In this document: piece by piece, positions 35,266 to 43,319 of the stretch | How positions within the stretch are numbered: position 1 is the stretch's first letter | Layout of the letters: every line of letters begins with the position of its first letter | NCBI RefSeq assembly: GCF_001687665.2 | Contig: NZ_CP016543.2 | Location: forward strand, 1,798,001 to 1,862,000 | DNA from: Planococcus donghaensis | GTDB lineage: Bacteria; Bacillota; Bacilli; Bacillales_A; Planococcaceae | Length of the DNA: 64,000 nucleotides | Reading direction: 5' to 3' | The notes under the pieces: generated by a model | The model's input: the letters and a program-made list of their open reading frames with translations, nothing else | Told to the model about the DNA's origin: nothing | Database searches by the model: none | Made by a program: the position numbers and the translations under genes

Positions 35266-35514
35266 TTACTGTGCTACTGTTTTTAAGTTTTTGAAGCCCA
35301 TAACCAGTTGGAATACAAACGCTATTGAACAAATAACGATGGCGGCGTAACCAAGCGTACTAATTGGTGTCATCATAAATGTTTGAATCACAAGTAATGC
35401 CATCATGACAGCGATACCAAAATTCACAATATACGGTTTGTTGTAAAACTTTTTTGACGCAATGCCGACAAAAATTGCCACAGCAATGATTAATATCAAT
35501 AAAAGACTTCCCAT
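35266..35514 (-). CDS. Small membrane protein, three helices
   Basis: 82-aa hydrophobic protein with segments LLLILIIAVAIFVGIA, IVNFGIAVMMALLVIQTFM and YAAIVICSIAFVFQLVMGF. GGTGAGGGAG precedes the ATG. No motif or family recognised. It ends at the bidirectional terminator and lies 49 bases after the cupin gene. Confidence 0.78.
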   Translation of the reverse strand: MGSLLLILIIAVAIFVGIASKKFYNKPYIVNFGIAVMMALLVIQTFMMTPISTLGYAAIVICSIAFVFQLVMGFKNLKTVAQ

Positions 35515-35563
35515 TTTTCTCCCTCACCCTTTTGCTTTGTCTACTGTAAGTCTAGCATTTATC

Positions 35564-36079
35564 TTACCCCTCCGATAGAGTACCCGGAATTTTTTTGCAA
35601 GCCATTTTTTTAATGATTTCTTTGTGTTCAGGGAAATCTTCCAGTAAATCTGATTGCAACAGCAATTCAAAGTCAGCAAAGTCAAAGCCTGGTGACACCA
35701 TACAGCCGACTAATGAAAATGTCGCTTCTGCATCTACTGTCGAACCAAATATACTGCCCTTTTCCACTAAAATTTGCGGTCGTTCACCAGCTGCGATATC
35801 TAAACCAAGCTTTTCTGCGCGGTAACTTCCTTTTTCGTCGATTATGTGTACCGTCACAGCTTCGCCGGCGTGAAAATACCAAAGTTCATCTGATTTTAAT
35901 CGATGAAAATGCGAAATATCATGTGATTGCAGTAAAAAATAAATACTCGTGTATAAATTTCGTTCTTGCGGATGATTTGCTGTTGTAACTTTTTCTGGCG
36001 ATACAAATGATTGCTTGTAATACCCACCTTCGGGATGTGCCGTCATATCAAGACGCGTAATCCATTCTTGTGCATTCAT
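35564..36079 (-). CDS. Cupin-domain protein (DUF985)
   Basis: 171-aa protein of the cupin DUF985 family: HPEGGYYKQSF, SIYFLLQSHDISHFHRLKSDELWYFH and the Gly-rich second cupin motif SLVGCMVSPGFDFADFEL. His residues of the first motif (HFHRLxSDE) could bind a metal. Enzymatic role unknown. AGGAGATGG precedes the ATG. Confidence 0.85.
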   Translation of the reverse strand: MNAQEWITRLDMTAHPEGGYYKQSFVSPEKVTTANHPQERNLYTSIYFLLQSHDISHFHRLKSDELWYFHAGEAVTVHIIDEKGSYRAEKLGLDIAAGERPQILVEKGSIFGSTVDAEATFSLVGCMVSPGFDFADFELLLQSDLLEDFPEHKEIIKKMACKKIPGTLSEG

Positions 36080-36187
36080 CTATTCCATCTCCTATCCGTT
36101 TTTCTACACAATATTTTGAAACTTTCTATCGCTCAAGACGTATTTAGTATATAACAGAAATACTATGAGAAAAAAGGAGGAGTAGTA

Positions 36188-36988
36188 ATGAACAATCATG
36201 AAATAGACTACAAACTGCACGGGGACGATATGCAATTTGTCGAAGTGGAACTAGATCCTGCAGAAACAGTCATTGCAGAGGCCGGCGCATTAATGATGAT
36301 GGAAGATGGCATAGTGATGGAGACCATATTTGGAGACGGTTCTCAAAGTTCGGGCGGTAGTGGCTTGATGGGCAAACTAATGGGTGCAGGTAAGCGAATT
36401 ATTACCGGTGAGAGTTTGTTTATGACGACTTTCACAAACAACGGAACAGGCAAACGGCATGTTTCGTTTGCTGCTCCTTATCCAGGAAAAATCATTCCTA
36501 TGGATTTAAGCACATTAAACGGCAAAATCATTTGCCAAAAAGATGCTTTTTTAGCAGCTGCTAAAGGCGTTTCAATAGGCATCGAATTTCAACGTAAAAT
36601 TGGTGCTGGATTTTTTGGTGGCGAAGGATTTATTATGCAAAAACTTGAAGGCGACGGCTTAGCATTTGTTCACGCCGGCGGTACCATTTACCGCAAAAAC
36701 CTTCAAAAAGGTGAAGTACTTCGCGTGGATACAGGTTGTTTAGTCGCCATGACTGGCGATGTTGATTATAATATTGAAGCTGTGCCTGGCATTAAAACCG
36801 CTTTGTTTGGTGGCGAAGGCTTGTTCTTTGCAACATTACGCGGCCCTGGTAGCGTGTGGATTCAGTCAATGCCATTTAGTCGTTTAGCCAGTCGCGTCTT
36901 TGCGGCAGCTCCTCAAAACCCTGCTGGCCGTTCAAAAGGTGAAGGCAGTGCCGCAGGTGGATTGTTTGATTTACTAGGTGGTAGGTAA
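36188..36988 (+). CDS. TIGR00266/AIM24 family protein
   Basis: 266-aa protein of the AIM24-like beta-sandwich family: [67 protein letters not shown] and the Gly-rich C-terminus [14 protein letters not shown]. The function of the bacterial family is not established. AAAAGGAGGAG precedes the ATG. Single gene with a terminator 30 bases downstream. Confidence 0.9.
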   Translation: MNNHEIDYKLHGDDMQFVEVELDPAETVIAEAGALMMMEDGIVMETIFGDGSQSSGGSGLMGKLMGAGKRIITGESLFMTTFTNNGTGKRHVSFAAPYPGKIIPMDLSTLNGKIICQKDAFLAAAKGVSIGIEFQRKIGAGFFGGEGFIMQKLEGDGLAFVHAGGTIYRKNLQKGEVLRVDTGCLVAMTGDVDYNIEAVPGIKTALFGGEGLFFATLRGPGSVWIQSMPFSRLASRVFAAAPQNPAGRSKGEGSAAGGLFDLLGGR

Positions 36989-37017
36989 TATTAAACTAAA
37001 TTAGGTAATGAAATATG

Positions 37018-37058
37018 GACGTCTTTGATCTCTTCTCGGATCAAAGGCGTCTTTACTA
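37018..37058 (+). terminator. Terminator after the AIM24-like gene
   Basis: Thirteen-base-pair stem GACGTCTTTGATC/GATCAAAGGCGTC with one G-U pair (37018-37030 and 37039-37051), then a T-rich stretch. Confidence 0.85.
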
Positions 37059-37102
37059 TTTTTATTTGGGAAAAGAATACTTCATGTTAGAAGATAATTG
37101 AG

Positions 37103-37217
37103 GTTGTTTGCAGAAATATGGTGTTTGTTTGCGGGATAGACTTGGTTGTTTGCGGATTGGCTCTAGTTGTTTGCGCTAAGTTGTTATTTGTTTGCGGCAA
37201 ATACTAGTTTGTTTGCA
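37103..37217 (+). repeat. 21-base phased TTGTTTGC array, copy 1
   Basis: Six copies of TTGTTTGC begin at 37104, 37125, 37146, 37167, 37188 and 37209, exactly 21 bases apart, separated by unrelated 13-base spacers. The core is usually extended by G/T before and G/A after. Positions 37103-37201 are 98/99 identical to array 2. An in-frame TAG at 37164 shows it is not coding. It lies between the AIM24-like gene and a GNAT gene. Confidence 0.95.
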
Positions 37218-37271
37218 AATCGACCAATTCCCAGTATTTATGCTATGCTTTTTAAAAATGGGAGTGACGTC

Positions 37272-37793
37272 ATGATAATTAGACAAGCAACCAAACGAGA
37301 TGCGCCGGCGATTGCGAAAGTACATGTTGATAGTTGGAGGTCCACGTATAAAGAAATTTTGCCTCACGAATATTTAACAAGTTTATCCTATAAGAAACGG
37401 ACAACTCTTTGGGAAAACAACATTGCCGACAACACCAATTACATCGTTGTATCAGAAACGGATGCTGGCCAAATCACTGGCTTCGGTACGGCTTCGAAAA
37501 GAGTGACGAATACGGTAGCGAACTCCGGAGATTTAACTTCTATCTACTTGCTTGATGAATATCACGGTCAAGGCATTGGCAAACTGCTGATGAAAGCATT
37601 ATTTCTTCATTTTAAACAACTGAATTATGAAAAAATCTTTGTCGAAGTTCTTGAAGACAATCCAACACGATTTTTCTACGAATATTACGGAGCTCAATTG
37701 ATTAGAACGGTGCAACTTCAGTTTGATGAAAAAGTAGTAAACGAACTAATTTATGAATGGAAAAATATTGATCGAGTACTAGAAAAGCTATAA
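37272..37793 (+). CDS. GNAT family N-acetyltransferase
   Basis: 173-aa acetyltransferase: MIIRQATKRDAPAIAKVHVDSW, the acetyl-CoA loop IYLLDEYHGQGIGKLLMKAL and VLEDNPTRFFYEYYGAQ. The frame is open upstream through the repeat array, but GGGAGTG lies 5 bases before the ATG at 37272 and the upstream part reads only as repeat-derived residues. Substrate unknown. It is flanked by repeat arrays 1 and 2 together with the convergent acetyltransferase. Confidence 0.9.
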   Translation: MIIRQATKRDAPAIAKVHVDSWRSTYKEILPHEYLTSLSYKKRTTLWENNIADNTNYIVVSETDAGQITGFGTASKRVTNTVANSGDLTSIYLLDEYHGQGIGKLLMKALFLHFKQLNYEKIFVEVLEDNPTRFFYEYYGAQLIRTVQLQFDEKVVNELIYEWKNIDRVLEKL

Positions 37794-37804
37794 TTTTTCA
37801 CAAT

Positions 37805-37838
37805 AAAAAACCGTTTTCCATTAGAAAGACGGTTTTAA
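37805..37838. terminator. Bidirectional terminator
   Basis: Stem AAAACCGTTTTC/GAAAGACGGTTTT with a single irregular pair (37807-37818 and 37824-37836) between two convergent acetyltransferase genes. Confidence 0.75.
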
Positions 37839-37875
37839 AAAGTGCTTTGAATAAATCTGTTGTGCCCTTATCATT

Positions 37876-38334
37876 CTATTTATCTACTTTACGTAATTCC
37901 CAGTACAGCATATCGCCTTTTTTCTCTAGTTGGTTCATTCCAATTTTTTGCAGTACACGGATTGACCCGATATTTTCTACCTCTGTTTCTGCAATGATTC
38001 TCTCTACCACAGATAAATTAAATGCCCACGTTACAAGGCTTTCAACAGCTTCGGTCGCATACCCCAGATGCCAACAAGATTCAAGAAACCCGTAACCGAT
38101 TTCCACTTCCTTATTTGAATTTGGCGCTCCCTTAAATCCAGCATCTCCAACAATTAGACCATCTGATTTCCGCATAACTAACCAACTACCCCATCCATAT
38201 AAAGTCGGGTCTTTCGATAGCTCGTTTATTTGATTAAGCGAATGAGGACTCTTGTCGTAACCTTGTTTTTCCATTATTTCAATTAAACCACTATCACATG
38301 GCATTAATGTTAATCGCTCAGTTTCTATTTTCAT
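37876..38334 (-). CDS. GNAT acetyltransferase, RimJ/RimL type
   Basis: 152-aa acetyltransferase opening IETERLTLMPCDSGLI. The acetyl-CoA region is LESCWHLGYATEAVESLVTWAF and the terminal block is VENIGSIRVLQKIGMNQ, as in RimJ/RimL-like enzymes that modify protein N-termini or small molecules. GGTGGAAG precedes the ATG. Array 2 lies directly upstream (38390-38504). Confidence 0.9.
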   Translation of the reverse strand: MKIETERLTLMPCDSGLIEIMEKQGYDKSPHSLNQINELSKDPTLYGWGSWLVMRKSDGLIVGDAGFKGAPNSNKEVEIGYGFLESCWHLGYATEAVESLVTWAFNLSVVERIIAETEVENIGSIRVLQKIGMNQLEKKGDMLYWELRKVDK

Positions 38335-38389
38335 CTTCTACTTCCACCCTTTTTTAAAAATAAATATCATTTATTGGTTTCATCATCCA

Positions 38390-38504
38390 GTTGTTTGCGG
38401 AAATATGGTGTTTGTTTGCGGGATAGACTTGGTTGTTTGCGGATTGGCTCTAGTTGTTTGCGCTAAGTTGTTATTTGTTTGCGGCAAACTGCGTTTTGTT
38501 TGCA
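38390..38504 (+). repeat. 21-base phased TTGTTTGC array, copy 2
   Basis: Six TTGTTTGC cores begin at 38391, 38412, 38433, 38454, 38475 and 38496, exactly 21 bases apart. Bases 38390-38488 differ from array 1 (37103-37201) at one position only, in the same chromosomal orientation. It fills the gap between the HIT gene end and the RimJ-type gene start. Confidence 0.95.
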
Positions 38505-38520
38505 AAACTGAAAAGCGCCC

Positions 38521-38925
38521 TTATTTTCTCACTCGTTTGTTCTCCGGTTGTTTTAACCAATGACGCAATCCTTTCCCCGCTAAAGGTTCATCGTGATAAC
38601 GCGGAATGACATGAAGGTGGCTATGCCGAATCGACTGGTTCGAAGCCTCGCCCACATTCCAGCCAAGTGTATAGCCATCTGGGGCATAGATTCGATCTAA
38701 GTATTCTTTCGCTTTTTGCAATAACTCATATGTATCATTCCACTCGTCTTTTGTTAAATCGAACGTTGTTGCACGATGCTGCTTCGGCACGATTACTCCA
38801 CTGCCTTCTAGGACATCTTGTTGCTTGTCATGTTGGAGAAAATAGCAGCTTTTATTTTCAACTATAATTTTTTGATTGTGGTCTTTTGTTGGATTACAAA
38901 AAGGACAATTGGTTTCATAAGACAT
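38521..38925 (-). CDS. HIT family hydrolase
   Basis: 134-aa histidine-triad protein. The triad is HSHLHVIPRYHDE near residue 103. The N-terminal CPFCNP is the usual partner Cys pair, and GSGVIVPKQHRAT follows. HIT proteins hydrolyse or transfer nucleotides (for example AMP-lysine or dinucleoside polyphosphates). Its start overlaps the end of the Nudix gene by 11 bases, so both are translated from one message, which suggests a shared nucleotide clean-up task. Confidence 0.92.
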   Translation of the reverse strand: MSYETNCPFCNPTKDHNQKIIVENKSCYFLQHDKQQDVLEGSGVIVPKQHRATTFDLTKDEWNDTYELLQKAKEYLDRIYAPDGYTLGWNVGEASNQSIRHSHLHVIPRYHDEPLAGKGLRHWLKQPENKRVRK

Positions 38926-39352
38926 GCTTGTTTCTCCCTTCTATACAATTTGGTGCAGTGACGAATGACAAAAGCAATTCCAAGTCTTCAGGATAATCAT
39001 GTTCAATTGCTAAAAGATTGTCGTAGTTTTGCCAAGCGATTTCTTCAATTTCGTCATCTGGGTCTGTATTTATGATTTCTCCAGTACTTATTGTGCAATA
39101 AAAATAATAAGTTGTTACATTGAAATTTCCGATAACCATATTTTTGGTGTGAATAGCTTTTCCCACTGACACGCTAAACCCTGTCTCTTCTTGTATTTCT
39201 CTTATACACGCTTGTTCCACAGTTTCTCCGTTTTCAATTTCGCCTGACGGCACACTCCATCTTTTTGTCGCTTTTTCTTTAACCATCAAGATTTTGTTGT
39301 CCAACACGACAATACCGGCCGCTCCAATCCAAGATTTACTCGCTTTAGTCAT
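38915..39352 (-). CDS. Nudix hydrolase
   Basis: 145-aa Nudix protein. The Nudix box GEIENGETVEQACIREIQEETGF carries the REx2EE metal-binding core. The N-terminal strand is AAGIVVLDNKILMVKEK. It hydrolyses a nucleoside diphosphate linked to some X; the substrate is not predictable. GGAGTG lies 6 bases before the ATG. It overlaps the HIT gene by 11 bases. Array 3 lies directly upstream. Confidence 0.92.
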   Translation of the reverse strand: MTKASKSWIGAAGIVVLDNKILMVKEKATKRWSVPSGEIENGETVEQACIREIQEETGFSVSVGKAIHTKNMVIGNFNVTTYYFYCTISTGEIINTDPDDEIEEIAWQNYDNLLAIEHDYPEDLELLLSFVTAPNCIEGRNKHVL

Positions 39353-39385
39353 TTGAACACTCCTTTGGAGATGCTAGTTGCTGCA

Positions 39386-39500
39386 GTTGTTTGCACGATA
39401 CAAGGCGTTATTTGCGCATGGATCTATTTTGTTTGCAGGAACACTCTATTTGTTTGCGGGAAATTCCACTTTGTTTGCAAAAACTTCAAGTTTATTTGCT
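39386..39500 (+). repeat. 21-base phased TTGTTTGC array, copy 3
   Basis: Six cores (four TTGTTTGC and two TTATTTGC) begin at 39387, 39408, 39429, 39450, 39471 and 39492, again exactly 21 bases apart. The 13-base spacers differ from those of arrays 1 and 2, so this array has diverged or arose independently while keeping core and phase. Same chromosomal orientation as the others. Confidence 0.93.
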
Positions 39501-39528
39501 AAACCAGTAATCCCTCCACCCCATAACT

Positions 39529-40008
39529 CTACAACCTCGCCCTTCTCTTCAAACTCCATCCCGCTCCTGCGATAAAACAAATGCCGACGACTCCGGAAAA
39601 CGTCAATGGATTAAAAAATATATGATTAGAAAATACATTTAACAATGCAAATTCTGTTGGATCGTTATATGCATCTTTCGTCTCCACGATATAAGTCCGA
39701 AAGCGATCAGCTGCATGAATGGTCCATAAAGTTACGACTATTACATAAATCAAACTCAACGAAATCATAATAATGATCTTTTTTCGACTAAGCCATCTTT
39801 CTGCCAATCGCATCGACAACTCTACAGTTCCATAAAGAAAATAAAATAGAAAGGGCATAAGAACTACAGGGAAAAACAAAGCAGGGTTGCCATTTCCTCC
39901 CCGGTAATCATTATTAAGAACCGGAGCAGTTAAATAATTCATCCAGTAAAAAACAGCGAATGTTAAAATGACGGACACCCCGTATAATGCCATCAATATT
40001 TTATTCAC
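39529..40008 (-). CDS. Unknown four-helix membrane protein
   Basis: 159-aa membrane protein with segments near residues 5-25, 45-62, 78-98 and 133-152 (for example KIIIMISLSLIYVIVVTLW). An extracytoplasmic loop contains NNDYRGGNGNPALFF. It starts at GTG with AGGAGCG upstream. No family recognised; single gene. Confidence 0.75.
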   Translation of the reverse strand: MNKILMALYGVSVILTFAVFYWMNYLTAPVLNNDYRGGNGNPALFFPVVLMPFLFYFLYGTVELSMRLAERWLSRKKIIIMISLSLIYVIVVTLWTIHAADRFRTYIVETKDAYNDPTEFALLNVFSNHIFFNPLTFSGVVGICFIAGAGWSLKRRARL

Positions 40009-40106
40009 AGTGAATCGCTCCTGTCGAATGAAAGTGAAATGCTATATGGTACTATTCACCATTTCCCAAATAAATCCTTTAAAATTTACCCAACTAGTAA
40101 AATGCA

Positions 40107-40136
40107 TAAAAAAAGAAGCTGCAACTGCAGCTTCTA
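40107..40136 (-). terminator. Terminator after the M1-type peptidase
   Basis: Perfect 10-base stem AGAAGCTGCA/TGCAGCTTCT (40114-40123 and 40126-40135) followed on the minus strand by seven T. Confidence 0.85.
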
Positions 40137-40150
40137 CTCTAATTCAAATT

Positions 40151-41533
40151 TCACTTCAGCCAGCTATTCAAAAACTTACTTTGGTCGCCTTCGAAGTACT
40201 CTTCAAAAAACGTTTTAAACTCTTGCGTATTGACTTGCTTGAATTGAAATTCCTTGTAATAAGCGGACAGAAACAAAAGTGCTCCATCTCTACCACCGTG
40301 CTCTTCAAAATATTCTTTTAACACCATCGGAACTTTGCCGTAGATCGTGGAATAATACGATTCGTCCGTAAACTTGGAGAGCGGCAAATTTACGTATTTT
40401 TCTGGACGGGAATATTGTTCCGCTGTAGAAGCGCCCCAAAATCCATACTCATCGTCGTCGTAGTAATCGCTAATAAACAGCGAACTACTAAATTCGGTCA
40501 ACCCTTCATCCAACCAAGATTCATAATACGGATCGTTCGTCACTATATAATAAAACCATTGATGAGCAATCTCATGAACGAGCACCATTTCTTGAGATTC
40601 CCCATCCGCAGCTACTTCAATAATATTCGGATATTCCATATAGCCATCGTTTGCAATAATATCAAGCCCTGTAAATGGATTATCACCAATTTCCACTTCA
40701 AAATAGAGATACGCATCAACTGCGAGTGAAGAAGTTTCTTCTAATATATTTTGTGTGGCGCGAGTAAACACATTCAACTTAGTGTCATTAGCTTGAATCG
40801 TTTCATATTCCCATTCATCAGGATCCATAATGGCCATGTAAAAATCTTTAATGTTGTCTCCTTTTACGGTGCCCTTCGATGTTGCTTTAATGGGGCCATC
40901 ATTTCCAGAACTCGCAACTAAATAATCTTCGGGCAACTCATAACTTACGGTAAAGTCTCCATAATCTGTATTATAAGACTCTCCTTTTGCATCATAATCG
41001 TTAATATCCCAGCCGTTTCGATATAGTGCGAGCATAGGATACCAATGAGCCAAGTAATAGTTGTCATCTACTTGAGACAAGCGCATACCGTTTTGTGGCA
41101 AGGTCATTGAATAATCGACCACTACATTTGCTAAAGAGCCAGATTCTAATGGTGTTTCCAGTTCGACTAGCAATTTATTGTTCTCCAAAGTATAAGATAC
41201 TTCTTTTCCATCAACTGTTATGGAAGTAACCTCAATTTGTGCTCGATCATCTTCATAAGACGTTGTCTCTTCAGCATTCATCGCATTGGGAACCAAATAA
41301 AATCCGATATCTGCCCAAGCATCTGTTGAATCGTTTGTCACATCAATCGCTGTTTGTATTTGAAAATCATTTTCCCTATCCATATTAATCGAAATGTCGT
41401 AAACTGCATTGGTTGTTTCCACATACTTTTCCATCACAACGGTTTCGTCTTTGCCAAGAAATACTAACGCTGCTACAACGCCAACGATCAATACGCTTAT
41501 TACTACAATCGTTACTACTACTTTTTGTTTCAT
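40151..41533 (-). CDS. Membrane-anchored M1-family metallopeptidase
   Basis: 460-aa zinc peptidase with an N-terminal membrane anchor (VVVTIVVISVLIVGVVAALVF) and an extracytoplasmic catalytic part. The zinc site is LVHEIAHQWFYY followed by WLDEGLTEF, i.e. HExxH-x18-E of the gluzincins. The upstream half resembles the beta-rich N-terminal domain of M1 aminopeptidases, but the protein is much shorter than classical 850-aa enzymes. The ATG at 41533 has TTAGGAGATGG upstream; an earlier in-frame start has none. Single gene. Confidence 0.9.
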   Translation of the reverse strand: MKQKVVVTIVVISVLIVGVVAALVFLGKDETVVMEKYVETTNAVYDISINMDRENDFQIQTAIDVTNDSTDAWADIGFYLVPNAMNAEETTSYEDDRAQIEVTSITVDGKEVSYTLENNKLLVELETPLESGSLANVVVDYSMTLPQNGMRLSQVDDNYYLAHWYPMLALYRNGWDINDYDAKGESYNTDYGDFTVSYELPEDYLVASSGNDGPIKATSKGTVKGDNIKDFYMAIMDPDEWEYETIQANDTKLNVFTRATQNILEETSSLAVDAYLYFEVEIGDNPFTGLDIIANDGYMEYPNIIEVAADGESQEMVLVHEIAHQWFYYIVTNDPYYESWLDEGLTEFSSSLFISDYYDDDEYGFWGASTAEQYSRPEKYVNLPLSKFTDESYYSTIYGKVPMVLKEYFEEHGGRDGALLFLSAYYKEFQFKQVNTQEFKTFFEEYFEGDQSKFLNSWLK

Positions 41534-41663
41534 AGCCCATCTCCTAAACTTCAATATACTATGCAAAATCGGTATTTATTAAACTTTACCATTTATTCTT
41601 TTGCTTGGTATACACTATTTCTAGACTTCTGCCGTTGTTATTTCATAGGCACATAGTGTCCAA

Positions 41664-41701
41664 ATAAAAAAGCACTGATTTCAAAAAGAAATCAGTGCTT
41701 A
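41664..41701 (-). terminator. Terminator after the zinc-ribbon gene
   Basis: Perfect 13-base stem AAGCACTGATTTC/GAAATCAGTGCTT (41670-41682 and 41688-41700), T-rich on the minus-strand side. Confidence 0.88.
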
Positions 41702-41710
41702 AGTCGTTCA

Positions 41711-41926
41711 TTATTTGCCACGTGGCGGTTTTGGTGGTTGGCATACGTCACATTTACGTTGGTTTTTTGTGTTGAATTTTGTAAACGTTTTTTCGAAGTT
41801 ATTCCCACATGCGCATTTAAAGAGCAATTTTTGAGAAAACCCATGATATTCAGTCGACAATAGTTTGCTGTCTGAATTTTTTTCAACAAATGCTTTAATT
41901 TCTTTAATTGTCCATCGTTTGTTCAT
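41711..41926 (-). CDS. Small zinc-ribbon protein
   Basis: 71-aa basic protein: a helical N-terminus (MNKRWTIKEIKAFVEKNS) and a zinc ribbon made of FKCACGNNFEKTF and RKCDVCQPP (CxC...CxxC), ending KPPRGK. Such ribbons bind nucleic acid. TGGAGGTG precedes the ATG; a competing frame over the same bases lacks these features. Its leader can form unusual base pairings including one that hides the ribosome binding site. Function unknown. Confidence 0.72.
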   Translation of the reverse strand: MNKRWTIKEIKAFVEKNSDSKLLSTEYHGFSQKLLFKCACGNNFEKTFTKFNTKNQRKCDVCQPPKPPRGK

Positions 41927-42234
41927 TTTGTTACACCTCCATATACTAACGGTAAGCGGAGGCTTTTTGGCATCCGTTCACTAAAGAGCAAACTTATATC
42001 TGCCCTAAGTTCTTTAGTATAACACGCGCAGTGATATAAATTGAAGAATTCGTGATGTTTTGATTTTTTACCTGGATAAAAACCTTAAATCAGTTTGTTA
42101 ATTTTATCAGAAAATTATAAAAATATGATATAATGTATAGAGAATAGATTCACTACTTAATCGGGATTATTGGTCGGTCCAACTGAAATTTCCATTCTGT
42201 TTGCACACAAAATATGAATAAGGAGGGACCAAAA
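41927..42234. other. 308-base divergent intergenic region with a structured leader
   Basis: On the minus strand it holds the leader of the zinc-ribbon gene. The ribosome binding site GGAGG (41940-41936) can pair with CCTCC (41962-41958), and AACGG (41978-41974) with CCGTT (41952-41948); the two helices interlock as a pseudoknot. TATACTAA (42021-42014) is also complementary to TTAGTATA (41949-41942). On the plus strand a TGATATAAT extended -10 (42126-42134) points to the small gene at 42235. Nothing else is recognised. Confidence 0.45.
42126..42134 (+). promoter_or_regulatory. Extended -10 promoter element
   Basis: TGATATAAT (TG-N-TATAAT) about 100 bases ahead of the small gene at 42235. No good -35 is present at 17 bases, consistent with an extended -10 promoter. 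Confidence 0.45.
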
Positions 42235-42423
42235 ATGAGTGAACAACATCAAACAGCTCTGGAACGGTTTAATGCCATAGATCAAATGATTAATGAAGGA
42301 CTCGGAAGCGGCTCGATCAATCCGCGTTATACAGAAGCTCATTTGAGATTAAAAGAAAAACAAGAAGCTCAATTGCTAGCAGCTTTAATGGCGGAGGTTT
42401 CTGAAAAAGAGGAAAAAAGCTAA
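42235..42423 (+). CDS. Small soluble unknown protein
   Basis: 62-aa protein, mostly helical and charged (starts MSEQHQTALERFNAID, ends VSEKEEKS), without cysteines or membrane segments. AAGGAGGGACC precedes the ATG at 42235; an in-frame ATG seven codons upstream lies ahead of this site and is not favoured. Preceded by an extended -10 promoter. No family recognised. Confidence 0.68.
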   Translation: MSEQHQTALERFNAIDQMINEGLGSGSINPRYTEAHLRLKEKQEAQLLAALMAEVSEKEEKS

Positions 42424-42443
42424 CCCTTTAATAAATTAGCTTT

Positions 42444-43151
42444 TTAACACCTGACATATTTTCGCTTAAACCCCAATCTGCCTTTTTCCATAGCCGTTTG
42501 AATGCTTTCATAGGCATTTAAACGGCTATTTTTTTTATTATCCCGTTCAATTTCTACAATCCCGACTCGTTTTGAAACTTCGACTGCTTTATCATTTAAT
42601 GGTTGAAAAGAAATTCCGACAGTGTATAAAAAATTATTCATTGAAGATTTGGTGCGTGGCGGTGAACTGTGTATGTTCTTTTCCACAGTATCAAGCATGT
42701 CTGAAATTTTACTTCTGGAAAATTCTTCGTCTGAACGATTTCCCAGCAGCCAACAATAGCAGCTCCATCCCGCCGACATTTTCAATTCTTCTCCGCTCGC
42801 AATCCATTGATCGGCTACTTCTTGTGCAATATCAGACTCTGACAAAGTTACCGCAACGACAAAATCAGCGATCATATAAAAATACGCGTCCTCGATCCAG
42901 CGATTAAAGTCCTCAGCGGTCATAGCTTTTGGATCTGCGATAATCCCTGCAAAATACATCGCATCGTAGTTGCCTGTTGCATACAATTGTTCTGCCAGCT
43001 GTTGATCTATTTTTATTTTCTTCGCGATTGTCTTCATACTGCCGGTCGTTACACCAAATAAAGGTTCCCGTGCACCGTTTGATAAATAATTTTTTTTCGT
43101 TCGCTCTTTTCCTAATGCCTCAAGTTCTTGCATTACGGTTTCGCTATTCAT
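42444..43151 (-). CDS. DNA alkylation repair protein (AlkD-like)
   Basis: 235-aa all-helical HEAT-like glycosylase family protein. Family features are GAREPLFGVTTGSMKTIAKKIK, the helix pair YDAMYFAGIIADPKAMT, and SAGWSCYCWLLGNRSDEEF with conserved aromatic residues. AlkD removes bulky or cationic alkylated bases without base flipping. It is uncertain whether this member keeps glycosylase activity. GAAGGGAAA precedes the ATG. Confidence 0.85.
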   Translation of the reverse strand: MNSETVMQELEALGKERTKKNYLSNGAREPLFGVTTGSMKTIAKKIKIDQQLAEQLYATGNYDAMYFAGIIADPKAMTAEDFNRWIEDAYFYMIADFVVAVTLSESDIAQEVADQWIASGEELKMSAGWSCYCWLLGNRSDEEFSRSKISDMLDTVEKNIHSSPPRTKSSMNNFLYTVGISFQPLNDKAVEVSKRVGIVEIERDNKKNSRLNAYESIQTAMEKGRLGFKRKYVRC

Positions 43152-43265
43152 CGATTTCCCTTCTTTCTAGTAGAGCTTTGGATTCTATTCCACTCTTTTA
43201 TAATTCCCTTATGAGCAATAAACTCCTCTAAACAAAATATATTTCTTCTCATTCCTCTATTAAAA

Positions 43266-43303
43266 GCAATAAAGGAAGAGACCATAAAATAGCCTCTCCC
43301 TCT
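43266..43303 (-). terminator. Terminator after cardiolipin synthase
   Basis: Eight-base-pair stem (43273-43280 and 43294-43301) with one G-U pair, followed on the minus strand by a T-rich stretch. Moderate quality. Confidence 0.55.
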
Positions 43304-43319
43304 ATTATTCCCGTTCACC

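Noticed and set aside
37167..37271. Upstream in-frame extension of the acetyltransferase through repeat array 1, giving repeated Leu-Phe-Ala residues
   Set aside because: The residues come only from the 21-base repeat, the ribosome binding site is at 37272, and the same frame has a TAG within the array.
37103..39500. CRISPR array
   Set aside because: The constant part is only about 8-10 bases and the spacer 13 bases, arrays are split over three gaps, and no cas genes are present.
39378..39575. Open frame of 65 codons across array 3 with Leu-Phe-Ala every seven residues
   Set aside because: 21 is a multiple of three, so the repeat keeps a frame open by itself. There is no ribosome binding site, and it runs into the neighbouring gene on the other strand.
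41692..41889. Second open frame overlapping the zinc-ribbon gene
   Set aside because: Same strand, another frame, no ribosome binding site, and it lacks the ordered cysteine pattern of the chosen frame.
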